From the NCBI GenBank assembly GCA_029204225.1, contig MU831572.1, positions 64,001 through 128,000 on the forward strand: a DNA stretch of 64,000 nt, read 5' to 3'. The notes under the pieces are model-generated. The model saw only the letters and a list, made by a program, of their open reading frames with translations, was not told the DNA's origin and searched no databases. A program made the translations under genes and the position numbers. Positions 48,892-60,179 of this stretch are shown here, in pieces. This DNA comes from Diphasiastrum complanatum (Eukaryota > Streptophyta > Lycopodiopsida > Lycopodiales > Lycopodiaceae). How positions within the stretch are numbered: position 1 is the stretch's first letter; each line of letters begins with the position of its first letter.

Positions 48892-48903
48892 GATGCGACA
48901 ATG
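48892..48903. repeat. Right TSD gatgcgacaatg
   Basis: Matches 48792-48803. Confidence 0.8.
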
Positions 48904-49689
48904 GCACTGGAGCCTCCTACAAAGTTCTGTCACCATGAAAGATATCCCACCAGCAGTCGAAATCTCCTCATGTAAATTAAATTAGAAAGTAAACTTAGCT
49001 CATAAATTTCTAAATATCCTAATGATGTGTGTAGAATATGGTTAATATACCAAACTGTTAGTCCTTGACAAAATTCTTGATGACGGTCCCATTACTAGAT
49101 GAAAGAGCTAGGTAAGAAAAGCTATGATTAAGTTAGCCTCTCGTTCATTTTGCAAAAATACTAGAGCATTTGAAGATGTAGGAATCAAAATTGTTTAGAA
49201 GGATAGCTTCAGAAGTAGTGGCACAAGTAACCTTAGAAGTACACATACGGATTGATTCTCTTTCTGAACAAAAACCCTTTAATACAAATCCATCATGTAC
49301 TTTTGGTGAGGTGATGGATGTTTTTGCCAACAATAACTATGTAAACTGTAGAACACTCATTGCTAGAGATCCCTACAGAAACACTAGACCAGAGCATGGA
49401 AGTTTTTTAACTCCAAACCAACTGTGTAGTTGTTTGATGAGGTAGCATAAGTAGGCAAAAGAACAAGCTTGTAGGTTTTTCATTCAAGGTTAAAATCCAA
49501 GTACATATCATCTATGAATAGCTCATTTTCTTCTCAACTAGGGGTTTTCACAGTTGATTAATTATAGCTCCTAATTGAAAGGTTTTGTAGCTTGTTGGAG
49601 TTCTCATTTTTTTGTCTTTTGTAAGAATCCATGGCACGCTAGGTAAAATTTTTGGCCACTTTCAATGTATTGAATCCATGTTTATGTCT
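48904..49689. other. No recognisable gene
   Basis: AT-rich; an 84-codon plus ORF (49191-49445) is not recognised. Confidence 0.4.
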
Positions 49690-49785
49690 ACTTTCACACG
49701 TGGGAACATGCTCCACACGTGTGAGATTTCCATATGCACAAGAATATGTAAAGTACTCAAGCTAGATTTTGCCAATTTTTTACAA
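49690..49785 (-). repeat. Copia LTR end fragment
   Basis: cacacgtgggaacatgctcc ... caagctagattttgccaatttttta resembles the last ~100 bp (plus sense) of the solo LTR (29115-29214). Confidence 0.55.
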
Positions 49786-50045
49786 AAGTTACTTTTACAT
49801 TTGATTTCATTGTTATAATTATTTGCTAAAAGGCAATATAACAGTTTTGCAATGTATTCATATCTTTTCATTTAGTTTCTATTCTTTATGTGTAATTTGA
49901 GTTTTAGTTTTGATTAATTGTTTATTATCACATTTACATTTGTCTTCAATTTTGTAAGCAATCATAAACTGTGAAGTCAAAGAAATAGTTTTACAATGCA
50001 TTTAGAAAAACAGTCGTCAAGTTGTATGTGATACGATGTTCCGCA

Positions 50046-52306
50046 TGACATTCTATCTAGCAACATGGGGGTGGAATATGTTGAATCCGGAGGGAGCCTT
50101 AAACCATCTCAGGTCCCAAAGGAGGTCCTCGAGCAGCAGGCGGCCTTATTTCACCAGGCCCAACAACGCCGACAAGCAGCAGCAGCAGCAGGCAGCTCCG
50201 GAACGACAAGCACTTCCGACTCTGATCCTATGGGCGTGATTCCGTCCACACAGGCAATCCCCTCTCCATCACTTGCTCTCACACTCCCACCACCACCCCC
50301 ACCATTTACTGCCTCCTCCACACCCTCACTAACTCTCAACACGAGCTTCACTTCCACATTTCCACAAAAGCCCTCCCCTATACAAATCTCCACCCTACTT
50401 GACTCCACAGTCAACGTAGATGATTTTGCATTACAATTACTAATTGCATTACCATCAACCATTGTCACCACTAACCCAATCCCACACTCTCCGCCACGTC
50501 GTATCTCCCCACCCCTCAATCCACAATCACCTCCACCTGTCTTTCATACACCTCCGTCTAGTCCTATTCCTGATTTTCTACCATTTAACCCCATGTCGTA
50601 TCCTAACTACACACGCACCCTCCCTGACATTGGTCCTTGGGAGGAGCTACCCCTTACAGCCCAAAAAGTGGTATGGTTGGTGAATGAGCTCCAATACAAT
50701 ATATTCGGCACCCTAGGGGGACAGTACACTATGCGGCAATTCGACGATAGTGCTATGGCGGACCTTCAAAAAGATAAAGCAAGACTGGAGGAGGAAAACA
50801 AACAACAACAGCTGCATCCAGAACCTAACAAATTACAATCAACAACAACAGCAGATGCTACTCCACCCCCAGAACCAGCTCCAACTGAAGGTATCCCACA
50901 TGCAACAAACCATCGATACCCTCAAAGCCGAAAAGGATGAGGCTGTAGCAGATTCACAAGCAGCAAGTTCCACTATGAAGGAACGGTTGGAAATGGTGGA
51001 CTTCAACAACTTCGCACCACCAGCTATTCTTGAGGGAACTGCCATTCTTGTGGTGGCCTATCAAACGCTCGCCCAAAAGCTAAAAGCCACAACGGAGCAC
51101 CACTCAAAATTACAACAATCATACATTGCTTCTGTCGAGGCCCTCAACCAGCACATAGCCACCCTGGAAGAACACTTAAAGGCTGCTACCCAGTCGACAC
51201 CGTTGGTTCATGCAGAGCACGTCCAATTCCATGATTCGGGGCACCACTTTGATGGACCAGATGGTGGAGATGGAGCAGGATTTCAACAGCCTCCTCCTGC
51301 AACTCAAGGCTCCGCATTTCAAGGCCAACCCCTGGGGGCAAGGAGCTCAAACACCAACCAATCCATCGGGCTCTGGGGATACCAACTCCCAACTTTTCTT
51401 TTTCCTTCCACCGCTTCTAACCCCCTCGACACCACTAACCCCACCTTCATTCCACGACAATTTTCTCCTGAGTCACAAAGAAGTGCAGAAGCTAACCCCT
51501 CGCCTCCTCTCTCTCCTGAACCCGATCCACAAACCGAACACGAGATTGCCTCTGAAGCCCCAACCATCCGGCACAGAATCACGCCCACAGAACCAAGCAA
51601 GGAGTTGCGTGCCTCTCAGGAGTTTGCAAAGAAGTATCCAACAAGGAAAGAGCGAGGTGGCTACACACTGTCAGATTTGGACCAGTGTCGGACACATAAA
51701 GCAGCAGTCAAACTCCTGGATCCACAACCTCTCTGCCGTCATCAGCTCTTCCTGCAAAGTAAGACCTCAATGGCACGGTATCTCGAAGCTCCCTCCTACA
51801 TGCGCACCAATCCTTATTACTATCCAGTAGCAAGGCGAGAACCATTTCCTGCCACCAAGGTCAAGAACAGAATCTTTTGGCCTAAGCTCACAGGCGTGGA
51901 TACCGGCAACTTAGCCGAAGACATGGTCACCAACTGCCGAGTATTCTACCAGAAGCACCATGGCAATCCTGATCACGATGTCAGATACTTTGCGGATAAT
52001 TGCGGCATGGTGGCATTTCTGGCAGAACTCAAAGTTTTTTGGGATCAAGGGTTACACCCAATCGCCCTTGACATCAATGAACCCTTGCGCACGCAAGATG
52101 ACCATATCAACGTTGCAAGGCTCTATTATCGCGCTGCACTCACTTCCGCCCTGCACGTTGATATGGTGGAGCTATGGAAAACCCATAACTTTCTCCAGAG
52201 TATGCTCCATTACTACAAATCCATGCCCTTCCTGAACAAATTACGGTGGCAAATGATGGAGGGCATCGGCACGACAATATACCACTCCCGACAGCAATAG
52301 TCTCGT
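50046..52306 (+). CDS. Large Pro/Gln-rich coiled-coil-like ORF of an LTR element, copy 1
   Basis: Not a family I recognise. The first frame opens at 50065 (MGVEYVESGGSLKPSQVPKE), has an Ala/Gln-rich stretch, a long Pro/Ser/Thr-rich region and WEELPLTAQKVVWLVNELQY. Near 50812, where copy 2 has two more bases, it slips into a second frame open to 52300. That frame holds Gln-rich and Leu/Ala heptad-like segments (SVEALNQHIATLEEHLKAAT), FHDSGHHFDGPDGGDGAGFQ, a second Pro/Ser-rich region and a compact, conserved-looking C-terminal domain of about 230 residues (KERGGYTLSDLDQCRTHKAA, SMARYLEAPSYMRTNP, KNRIFWPKLTGVDTGNLAED, FYQKHHGNPDHDVRYFADNC). A polypurine tract and LTR follow within 80 bp, placing it at the 3' end of an LTR retroelement, where env-like ORFs sit. 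No signal peptide or clear membrane span is visible. Confidence 0.6.
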
Positions 52307-52369
52307 GTCCAAGAAGCACAAAAGATCCAGTACGAAAAGACGTCGATTGGTGTGGGACCACCAATCCAA

Positions 52370-52384
52370 TAAGGAGGGGGATAA
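52370..52384 (+). promoter_or_regulatory. Polypurine tract before LTR
   Basis: taaggagggggataa immediately precedes the LTR start tgttagcaactg. Confidence 0.75.
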
Positions 52385-53000
52385 TGTTAGCAACTGTGCT
52401 AACACAGAGGAAATAAAAATAATAATAATAAAACTCCGTGGCATGTGCTTTGTAAGACCACGTATGAGTATCTGTCAATAAACTTCAAGCCATGGCATGT
52501 GTTTTGTAAGTCCATGAGTAGAAGCTTAAATAATAATAAAATAGCTTAAACTTAGATTTAGAACTTAGACTTAGGAAACTTAAGATTAGAAATATTTTAT
52601 CTTAAGTTTTCCTAAGTTAAATAATTTGAAGTTCTAAATCCTAAGTTAGAAGTTCTTGAAAGGCTAGAAACAGATTAGTCCCATAAGTTAGTAGACACTT
52701 ATGGAAGACCCTCCTTGCCATAAAAGGAGAGGTATTTGCATTGTAACCAACACTTTTGAGATTAAGCTATCTTGCTCTCTATTTTGGAGAATTATCATTC
52801 TATGTCATTTGTGTTCCCTTTGGAAAGGTGCATAGCTTGAGGGAAGGTGCTCGGGCCTCCTCTTGCCTCCTTTTCATCGGTTTATTATGGCATGTTCTTT
52901 ATTGCTTATTTGCTTAATATTAGCCGCAATATCATTTTATTATCGTAGAAACTTAAAAAGTGGACGAATCTCTACATCCCTATACTACACCCGTAAGTAT
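52385..53000 (+). repeat. 3' LTR of the large-ORF element
   Basis: Starts TGTTAGCAACTGTGCTAACA, a perfect 8-bp inverted repeat around actg. It has two similar ggcatgtg(c/t)tttgtaag units (52441, 52492) and a TATA-like ccataaaaggag near 52718. The end is estimated: about 52973 (tactaca) to 53020; no second LTR is present to confirm it. Confidence 0.6.
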
Positions 53001-53119
53001 ATCTAGCCACCGCACACACTAGAAATACTTCCAGCAACTTTGTTTTGTTTTGTCTTTTTTTTTCTGATGACGACATTGTATCATCTACATTTAGATATCC
53101 CTAATGATTTGGCACCTAT

Positions 53120-54901
53120 ACAAAGATGAGGAGGCAAAAGAATTCCAATATCTGCTGATGATCGTTCCTGTTATACGGCAGAAGGAAAGAAGAACTTGGA
53201 TTTGTGGACAAATGGAACATTGCATCCTCAAGATCCTAGCACATTGACTCATCCCACATTCTCTTCAATAACTCATCTAGTAACATGGATATGCAATGGG
53301 CATACTGGATTACTAGGATATTGTGAGAGATTGCAAAACTATGGAAATCAGTTCAACTTACAATTACTGAAGGATGTGGAAGAGGCTAAAAAGAAGGAGG
53401 CTAGGAGTAAGAAGAGAAAGTGGCAAAATTGAAAGGATATTCAGACCCTTTCAAAAGGCGGTTATCGAAATAGGAGAATTCGAACATTCCAACAAGCATA
53501 CACTGATTTTTTGTAACTTGATTAATGACATATGATTTTATTTCAGCTATTGTGCTATTTTACTCACTATCTGGTTCTTTTGCAGATCTGCATTAGTAGG
53601 TCATCAGAATATAAAGGACAATGCTTCAATTGGAATGTCGTTGGGCTCAATATTGACAGGCAAATCTACTGAGTGTATCATGATGAACAATAGGAGTTCC
53701 AATGGAAAGTGCAAAATTGTAGAGTCTTTGATGCTGGACATTCAGAAAATTTTAGATAAGACTATAGTTCAGGGTGCTTTGCTGGTATTAGCAGAGAAGC
53801 ATATTCAACAATATTTCAACTTATTAGAGAAGCTTTTAAGCAAGTTCGAATTAGAAAAGTCCCTATCCCTAGGGCATATCACTTGAAGACAGAGAGTAAT
53901 ACATTGAACATAGGTATGCATAAAATCATTGGTACCCCATTTCATATTGAGGAAGTGTATGAAACTGATAAAAGATCCATATCATATAATTCATCAAACA
54001 ACTTCTTTGTTGATCTAAATCACTTGTTAACATACATGGTCACATTTTATGATATAACCTTAGAAAAGGTGAATGGTAAAATAATCATAGTACTTAAGTT
54101 AGATGAGTCAGATATTGTGAAAGGGTAGAAGATGGAGAGAGTTAGTATAACTCTCATGAATGGTGCACTATCACAAAAAGTGGACTAAGGAGACTTCAGA
54201 TTCAGTTTCCAGTCCGAAAATGATATATGGTGGTTGGCAGCTTTTCAGGTAATAATCCTCATTATTAACTAAGTCTTATTCTATATCTAAAAAATTCTTA
54301 TTTAACTAAGTTGGTTTTATTCATTGGACAGGTACTGAAGGAGAATCACGATATATTATCATGGATATTCTCTAGGACATCTTACCCTAGGATCATCAAG
54401 GACCATATGGAAGGATCATTTCTCAATGTTCCAAGAGTTGAAGACTTCAAAGTTGAATGGCACTTAGCAGGTGATTTAAAAACATTGAAATGCATGTATA
54501 ATGTCTCTCACGGTGCTACATCTGAACATCCTTGTTTATATTGCATGAAAATGGCAAACGATGTAACTAGAAGTACAGGAATTACTAGAGAAAATGCAGA
54601 TCCAAACTGGAAGCCAATATTGTCTATTCCCTTGAAAAATGTGCATGTCTGCACTCTTCATACAGAAGTTAGGATACTAGAAAATCTCGTTTATCTTCAT
54701 ATAGTTTTTGCATGGAATAGTAAGCCAACATCAGTAGCGAAGGAAGCTATTTGTCGGTTAGAAGATGTTTTATCAAAACCAGGACTGCATAAGGGACATG
54801 TCAAAATACAGAAAGATGAAAAGCTTTCTGGAAAGTTAGGAAATATGAAAGTGTCTGGTCATCACAAGGGATGGAGAAGTCACATTGGCAAGCACGGATA
54901 G
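53120..54901 (+). pseudogene. Unclassified DNA-transposon transposase-like gene
   Basis: Broken plus-strand frames: an N-terminal part at 53196-53432, IPRAYHLKTESNTLNIGMHK at 53865, IIIVLKLDESDIVKG (54086-54128), then after a probable intron (54250-54330, ending ttggacag) VLKENHDILSWIFSRTS, VEWHLAGDLKTLKCMYNVSH, HPCLYCMKMANDV, VHVCTLHTEVRILENLVY. The (A/G)GDLK-x-L...G-ATS-x-x-PCLYC pattern followed by an HxxxR(I/L)-type helix resembles a widespread class of DDE-type transposase-like proteins in plants and animals, but I cannot name the superfamily. Two Asp candidates are the LDESD and GDLK motifs. Stops near 53560, 53690, 54126 and 54186 show it is decayed. Confidence 0.5.
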
Positions 54902-55279
54902 CATTTCGTCGAAATACACAACATGGAGGAACAAATGATAAATGAAACTATATTTGCCAGTCATTTCAGTGGTTCTACCGCAGAGTTCAAATTCAACAGA
55001 TCACTGAATCTTCAAATTACGGCAAATTTAGAAAAGCTTGCAATCAAAGCCTCAACCACGTGGCCATAATATGAAAGAAAAGATGAAAAACCGTGTCAAA
55101 TTCAACCGCCTGGCGATCTCACAACTGTTAGGGAAGTTTCTGATATTGTCTCTGTTCCGACACCAACCCCCGAATGTCCCCAATCACCATCCAGGCAGGT
55201 AAGGCAAGGCCCCCCTCGAATCTCCAGCCCATGATGTCCCTGCATACTTTAAGGACTATATGATCGAGGATGTCATAGT

Positions 55280-56105
55280 GAACCAAATGAAACCAACGAA
55301 TATATTGTCCATGTCGGAGCTCATCTCAATCGCGAACAATGCAGATGGCTTGAAAAGCTCCTGCGAAAATATAAACATGTCTTTGCGTGGACCTATAAAG
55401 ACATGAAAGGCGTCTCACCTCAAGTAGCTGTGCATTGGATCCCACTTAAATCGGGTAGAGGCCAACTGCTAGTCGTCCATACAGATGCAATCCCATCTAT
55501 AAGGCCAAGATCAAAGAAGAATTACAACGCCTCTTAAATGCGGGATTTATCTATGAAATCGAACATACTGAGTGGGTCTCCCCAATTGTCATCGTTCCCA
55601 AGAAAAATGGAAAACTCCAAATTTGTGTCGACTTTAAGAAACTTAACATTGTCACCGAATGTGATTATTTTCCATTACCTTTCAGAGAATCCATCTTAGA
55701 AAATCTAGCAGGAGATGAGGTTACTCCTTCTTAGATGACTTTAGCGGATACAATATGATCCAAATTGCTGAAGAAGATCAACATAAAACTGTTTTTTTCA
55801 TAGAATGGGGCACCTTCTGCTGGAAAGTCATGCCCTTTGGTCTCTGCAATGCCCCTAGCACCTTCCAACGTGTTATGCAAGCTGTCTTTTCTCAGCAGAT
55901 GGGCGATACCCTAGAGGTTTACTTGGACGATTTAGATGCACATTCAGAAGAAACATGTCATCTGTCTGTGCTCAAAAAAAAATTTATCCAATGTCAACGC
56001 TTCGGCATTTCCCTTAATTCTAAAAAATGCCAGAGCTGGGTAACACGTGGTATTGTGTTAGAACATATTGTTTTTCGAAATGGCATTGCCACTGACCCTG
56101 AATAG
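55280..56105 (+). pseudogene. Ty3/gypsy reverse transcriptase
   Basis: LNREQCRWLEKLLRKYKHVF, AWTYKDMKGVSPQ, EELQRLLNAGFIYEIEHTEW, VSPIVIVPKKNGKLQICVDF, KKLNIVTECDYFPLPF, then after a stop and shift near 55733 LDDFSGYNMIQIAEEDQHKT, FGLCNAPSTFQRVMQAVF and the catalytic VYLDDL (about 55917-55934). It ends in LNSKKCQSWVTRGIVLEHIV. RNase H is deleted: the sequence passes directly into integrase at about 56190. At least two frame breaks (55500, 55733). Confidence 0.9.
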
Positions 56106-56189
56106 ATCTTTATCATTCAAAATCTACGGGATCCGTGTACGATATGCGAAGTTTACTCTTACAAAAGGTGAAATACCCTCTGCAATTTC

Positions 56190-56580
56190 TCTCACTCATG
56201 AAGGTATTGGTGCAAGCCATTTCTCTTCTGAAACGACTGCTAAGAAAATCCTCTTGGCCGGTTTTTGGTCGCCAACACTCTTCAAGGATACGCACAATTA
56301 CAGTAAAGACTGTGACGTCTGCCAATGCACAAAACGCTTTCAAAAGACCGACTACATGCCTTTACACCCTGTAACCACTGATCAAGATTTTCAGAAATGG
56401 GGGACTGATTATGTTGGACCCATTAGTCCCGCTGCTCGACACACACAATCTCGTTACATCATAGTAGCTACGAACTATTGCACCAAATGGGCTGAAACAA
56501 GAGCTGCTCGCAATACTGACGCTCGTTCTATCGCAAAATTTCTCTATGAACAGGTTATATCAGATCAGACATACAAATAG
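56190..56580 (+). pseudogene. Ty3/gypsy integrase N-terminal part
   Basis: Zinc finger HEGIGASHFSSETTAKKILL...CDVCQC (H2C2) followed by the start of the core: FQKWGTDYVGPISPAARHTQ, YIIVATNYCTKWAETRAA, SIAKFLYEQVIS, then stop at 56578. The usual catalytic Asp after VAT is Asn here (ATNY). The second Asp and the Glu are absent because the domain is truncated. Close relative of 33311-34465. Confidence 0.9.
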
Positions 56581-57129
56581 TCTTTCTCGGAGAACACCAC
56601 AAAAGTCATTATTTTCAGAAGAATTTTTCTCCTACTATCTCAAATAGAATTTGCCTGACCCATTTTTTACAGTGCATGATTCATTTTTACCCTCCACGAA
56701 TTCTATCTCAGAGACACACTTTGCAGAAATAGAAAATAGTTAGTTTTTGCATTAGACACTGACTTCCGGAATTCGCAGACAATTCGTTGAAGCTTAAAAA
56801 CGTTTCTACGATTTCCTTGTTACCTTCGCAAATTTTAAATTAGACACATTTTGTATTGTCAGACAATTTTTCTATTTTGAGACACAAAAATCACTTATAG
56901 AAATTCGTCGGCCCTCAGAACTTTGCCTCAAAATTCGCGACCATCATTACAAAATCATGGACACTGAGGACGATTTGTGGGAGGAGTTGCGAATTCCTGA
57001 CCAAAAAAGTCTATATATAGACCTCCACCCTTCTCTCCACGAATTCATTTTAGATTCTTGCTCTCGAGTTCATGCCCAAATTTTTCAGAATTTTTAAACT
57101 AACCAGAGCAATCTAAAATCACTGCTACT
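56581..57129 (+). promoter_or_regulatory. Spacer with polypurine-like tract and TATA box
   Basis: No ORF. acactgaggacgatttgtgggaggag at about 56959-56984 resembles a gypsy polypurine tract. Some 25 bp later tctatatatagacc (57011-57024) is a strong TATA-like site, and the ATG of the large ORF (copy 2) follows at 57130. The spacer therefore holds either an LTR start or an internal promoter for the downstream ORF. Confidence 0.45.
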
Positions 57130-58917
57130 ATGGCCTCCCATGATTCCTTGCTATCTCTGCATCGCCGTAAATCCCCTAGGCCTTATTCAGGGGACATTTT
57201 TATGATTTGTATCAAGAATTACGCTGAGCAGCTCATCCTGGCCAAGGATATTCTCACTAACCTTGGATTTGATCTGACTCACTTCTGTGACCAGCAGAGC
57301 GAGAGCCTGATCCGAGTGGCCTACTCAACCTATTCAGATGAATTCCAGACTTTTAAGCTTACATCAAAGACTAGGTAGTTACACACTCATCAACGTCTCT
57401 CCTGAGCATATATAGAGCATTGGCTTCCCTAATCTCGGAGAGCCGATCCATGGCAAGGGCACCAGTTATGATGCCAAATATTCTACAAAGTTTCTGATAG
57501 AGGACGGCAAAACTATTGCCCAAACCAATGACGGGATCGCCATCCGCCTCATCACAGATCCCCATCTTTGGGCTACCTCCGAAATCCTCACCACCATGGT
57601 CGAGGTGCATACTGCCAAGGTGGATCGCATACCCCCGAGCGACCTCTTCTATTTGACCATCACCATGGACGATCCCACTCAAAACTACAAGTGGGCTGAG
57701 AAGGTAGCAGAAAAACTGTGCGGGGCCTTGAAAGCTAGAAAACCAACTACCAAGTGTGGATATCTCCTCCACATGTTGGTCACCAAACAGTTGGGGTCTC
57801 GAGCGGCTACTGCCATCAAAGAGCTTGATGATCTCTATCCGAGCACTAAGAAGCGAGCCACCCCACAACCAACAGCTGAACCAGTTTCACCGGCACGACC
57901 AACTAAGAAGCAAAAAGAGAAAGCGATCAGCACATAAGCCGACGTCCCTCATGACATTTTATCCAGTGACATCGGGACTGAGTATGCTGAATCTAGAGGG
58001 AGCCTTAAACTCTCTCAGGTCCCAAAAGAGGTCCTAGCGCAGCAGGAGGCCTTGCTCCACTAGGCCCAACAACGCAGACAAGCAGTAGCGGCAGCAGTAG
58101 GCAGCATAGTTGAGGCAAACACTTCTAGTTCTAATCCTATGGGCGTGGTTCTGTCCACACCGGCACCCTCCACAACCCCAACTCCCTCACTTGCTGTCCA
58201 CCACCACCTCCACCAATTACACCTACCTCCACACTGTCACTCACTCTCAACACGGGCTTCAATTCCACACATCCACAAAAGCCGTCACCTGTACAAATAT
58301 CCACCCTACTTGACTCTACAGTCAATGTAGATGATTTTGCATTACAATTACTCACCGGAATTCCATCAACCCCCGTCACCACTAGCCCACTCCCCACATC
58401 TCTGCCATGTAGTATCTCCCCACCTCTTTTGCCCATCATCCCTCAATCACCTCCACCTGCCTTTCATTCATCTCCATCTAACCATGTTCATGAGTTTCTA
58501 CCCTTTAACGTAATGCCATATCCTAACTACACACGCACCCTCTTTGACTTTGGCCCATGGGAGCAGTTACCCCTTCTAGCCCAAAAAGCGTTATGGTTGG
58601 TAAATGAGCTCCAATACAATCTATTCGGCACCCTAGGGAGACAATATACTATGCAGCAATTCGACGATGGCGCTATGGCAGACCTTCAAGAAAAAATAAG
58701 GCTGGAGGAGGAAAACAAGCAACAGCAGCTGCAGATCCAAAACCTTACCACTTATAATCAACAACAACAATAGATGCTCATCCACCTCCAGAACCAGCTC
58801 CAACTGAAGGTATCCAACATGTAGAATACCATCGATAACATCAAAGCAGAAAGGGATGAGGCCGTAGCAGATGCACAAGCCGGACGTTCCGCTATGAAGG
58901 AACAGTTGGAATTGGTG
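57130..58917 (+). CDS. Large Pro/Gln-rich ORF, copy 2, 5' part
   Basis: Begins MASHDSLLSLHRRKSPRPYS and FMICIKNYAEQLILAKDILT, breaks at 57376, and continues in another frame as GEPIHGKGTSYDAKYSTKFL, HLWATSEILTTMVEVHTAKV, SDLFYLTITMDDPTQNYKWA and AVEKLCGALK-like, ending with a basic KKQKEKAIST and a TAA at 57935-57937. The frame then resumes as TEYAESRGSLKLSQVPKEVL, the segment with which copy 1 starts, so copy 1 lacks about 290 N-terminal codons present here. The Pro-rich and Gln-rich parts follow (58130-58770). It is interrupted at 58918 by a MULE. Several stops and shifts make it a pseudogene copy. Confidence 0.55.
58909..58917. repeat. MULE left TSD gaattggtg
   Basis: 9 bp, one mismatch to gaattagtg at 63055-63063. 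Copy 1 of the host ORF has the corresponding gaaatggtg followed directly by gacttcaac, proving the insertion point. Confidence 0.88.
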
Positions 58918-58960
58918 AGGGAAAGCCTTTTGGCGAGCTTTTTGCGGCGAGCTTTTTTAG
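58918..58960 (+). repeat. MULE left terminal inverted repeat
   Basis: aGGGaaagccTTTTGGcGAG followed by CTTTTTGCggcGAGCTTTTTT; matches the reverse complement of 63012-63054 at most positions. Confidence 0.85.
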
Positions 58961-59575
58961 CACCTTATGATACAACCAGATTTGGTTTCAACCTGGCACC
59001 TGTCAATGTGACGAAGGGGAATGATGAACACATGAGCCATATGTATTGAAAATATTTTTCCAAGCACAACTTTTTCTATTAAATGTATATTTCTCGTATC
59101 TATCTTAGTAGTACCAAGTTCCAAAACATATTCTTTTGCAATATACTTTAGGTTTTTGAATGTCTAACATCACAACTCTTGGAAGGCTGCCTTATTTTTA
59201 GATTATATAAATTGAGATTTTCAACTTTGTGTACAAAATGGCATGTCCATATCCAGTACAAGACAGAACTAAAATTGCAATTCTTGGAAACAATTAGTGG
59301 CAATCAAGAGAATGGTTAGTTATTGATGTTTTTGAATACAAAGATAGATTGGGAATCGATTTTGTTGGTATTGGTGGTCATATTCACTAAAATGGCGCCT
59401 GTCACATCGTTAGAAAAATAGAAGCTTCAGCGGAATATTATCCTTGTGTTGTGAGCTGACTAAGATGTTCTGGAATGTGGTCTAGCTACTAATTGAAATA
59501 GAATTTTTCTAGCCTTTAAACTGATGGTCAGATTGTCAGATCAACCATACTTTTAAATCTGACATTGTTACTAGA
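58961..59575. other. MULE 5' subterminal region, no gene
   Basis: AT-rich, no recognisable coding sequence. Confidence 0.5.
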
Positions 59576-60010
59576 ATGAGGACAATTGCTGGTCATGTCC
59601 AGCCTTTTATTGTGACAGATAAGGTTCAAAGAGAAATTTTGCTTTTCATAATCATGAGGCTTGAACAGCTTCTTGTTGATGATGGGACAAATGTAGAGAT
59701 GGTTCGTTCAGTCCTTGCTGAAATAGGGCATGTACCAATACTTGCAGCTCAGTCTGTTTCTGAATTGACAAAGATGGTTGAGAATGGGTCTCTCAGCAGA
59801 ATTTTAGAAGCTTATGCTCACCCAAGAAGGACTATTCGAGGAATCTTACCAAGTATCCCACCACAGGTGAATGAGACTCTCTTTGTGCTTCCTAAGGAAA
59901 GAATTTTTTGGGAAGCCTTACACACAAATGGCTGCACAGTTGTGTGGGAATGTGGCTGTTGATGTGTTTGTGGAGGTGTCCCTAGGTTTGGTCGAGCCAC
60001 TGAAAAACTT
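59576..60010 (+). pseudogene. Glycyl-tRNA synthetase (organellar, beta-type C-terminal) fragment in MULE
   Basis: Reads HVQPFIVTDKVQREILLFII, MRLEQLLVDDGTNVEMVRSV, LAEIGHVPILAAQSVSELTK, LSRILEAYAHPRRTIRG, VNETLFVLPKERIFWEAL and, after a one-base shift near 59940, VDVFVEVSLGLVEPLKNFF. This matches the C-terminal (anticodon-binding, beta-subunit-like) part of plant organellar glycyl-tRNA synthetase (EDD1-type), where (R)RLEQLLVDxG, VRSVLAE, EAYxxPTRIVRG and the LVEPLxxFF stretch are conserved. No catalytic domain is present. Frame 2 continues past one TGA (60171-60173) into the transposase N-terminus in the same phase, so the captured piece lies like a 5' extension of the transposase gene. Confidence 0.82.
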
Positions 60011-60179
60011 TTTCAAGCATCTACCTATCCAGGTTACGTCGGATGGTCTCCAAGGCAGAAAACATAGTGCTTTGGGAGATGGTTTGGACAGTCTTCTACA
60101 CCTAAAGAAGAATTCAATGTACGACTTCATTCATGGTAGTAGATTTCCAGGACAAGGTTCTTTGGAAGAATGATGCTTT

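Noticed and set aside
50151-50519. Gly-rich minus-strand ORF (and 51319-51600, 58137-58439)
   Set aside because: Mirror frames of the Pro/Ser-rich plus-strand ORF.
51210-51830. 206-codon ORF in another frame of the large ORF
   Set aside because: Overlaps the 516-codon frame, whose sequence is conserved in copy 2 at 63064-64000 while this frame is not.
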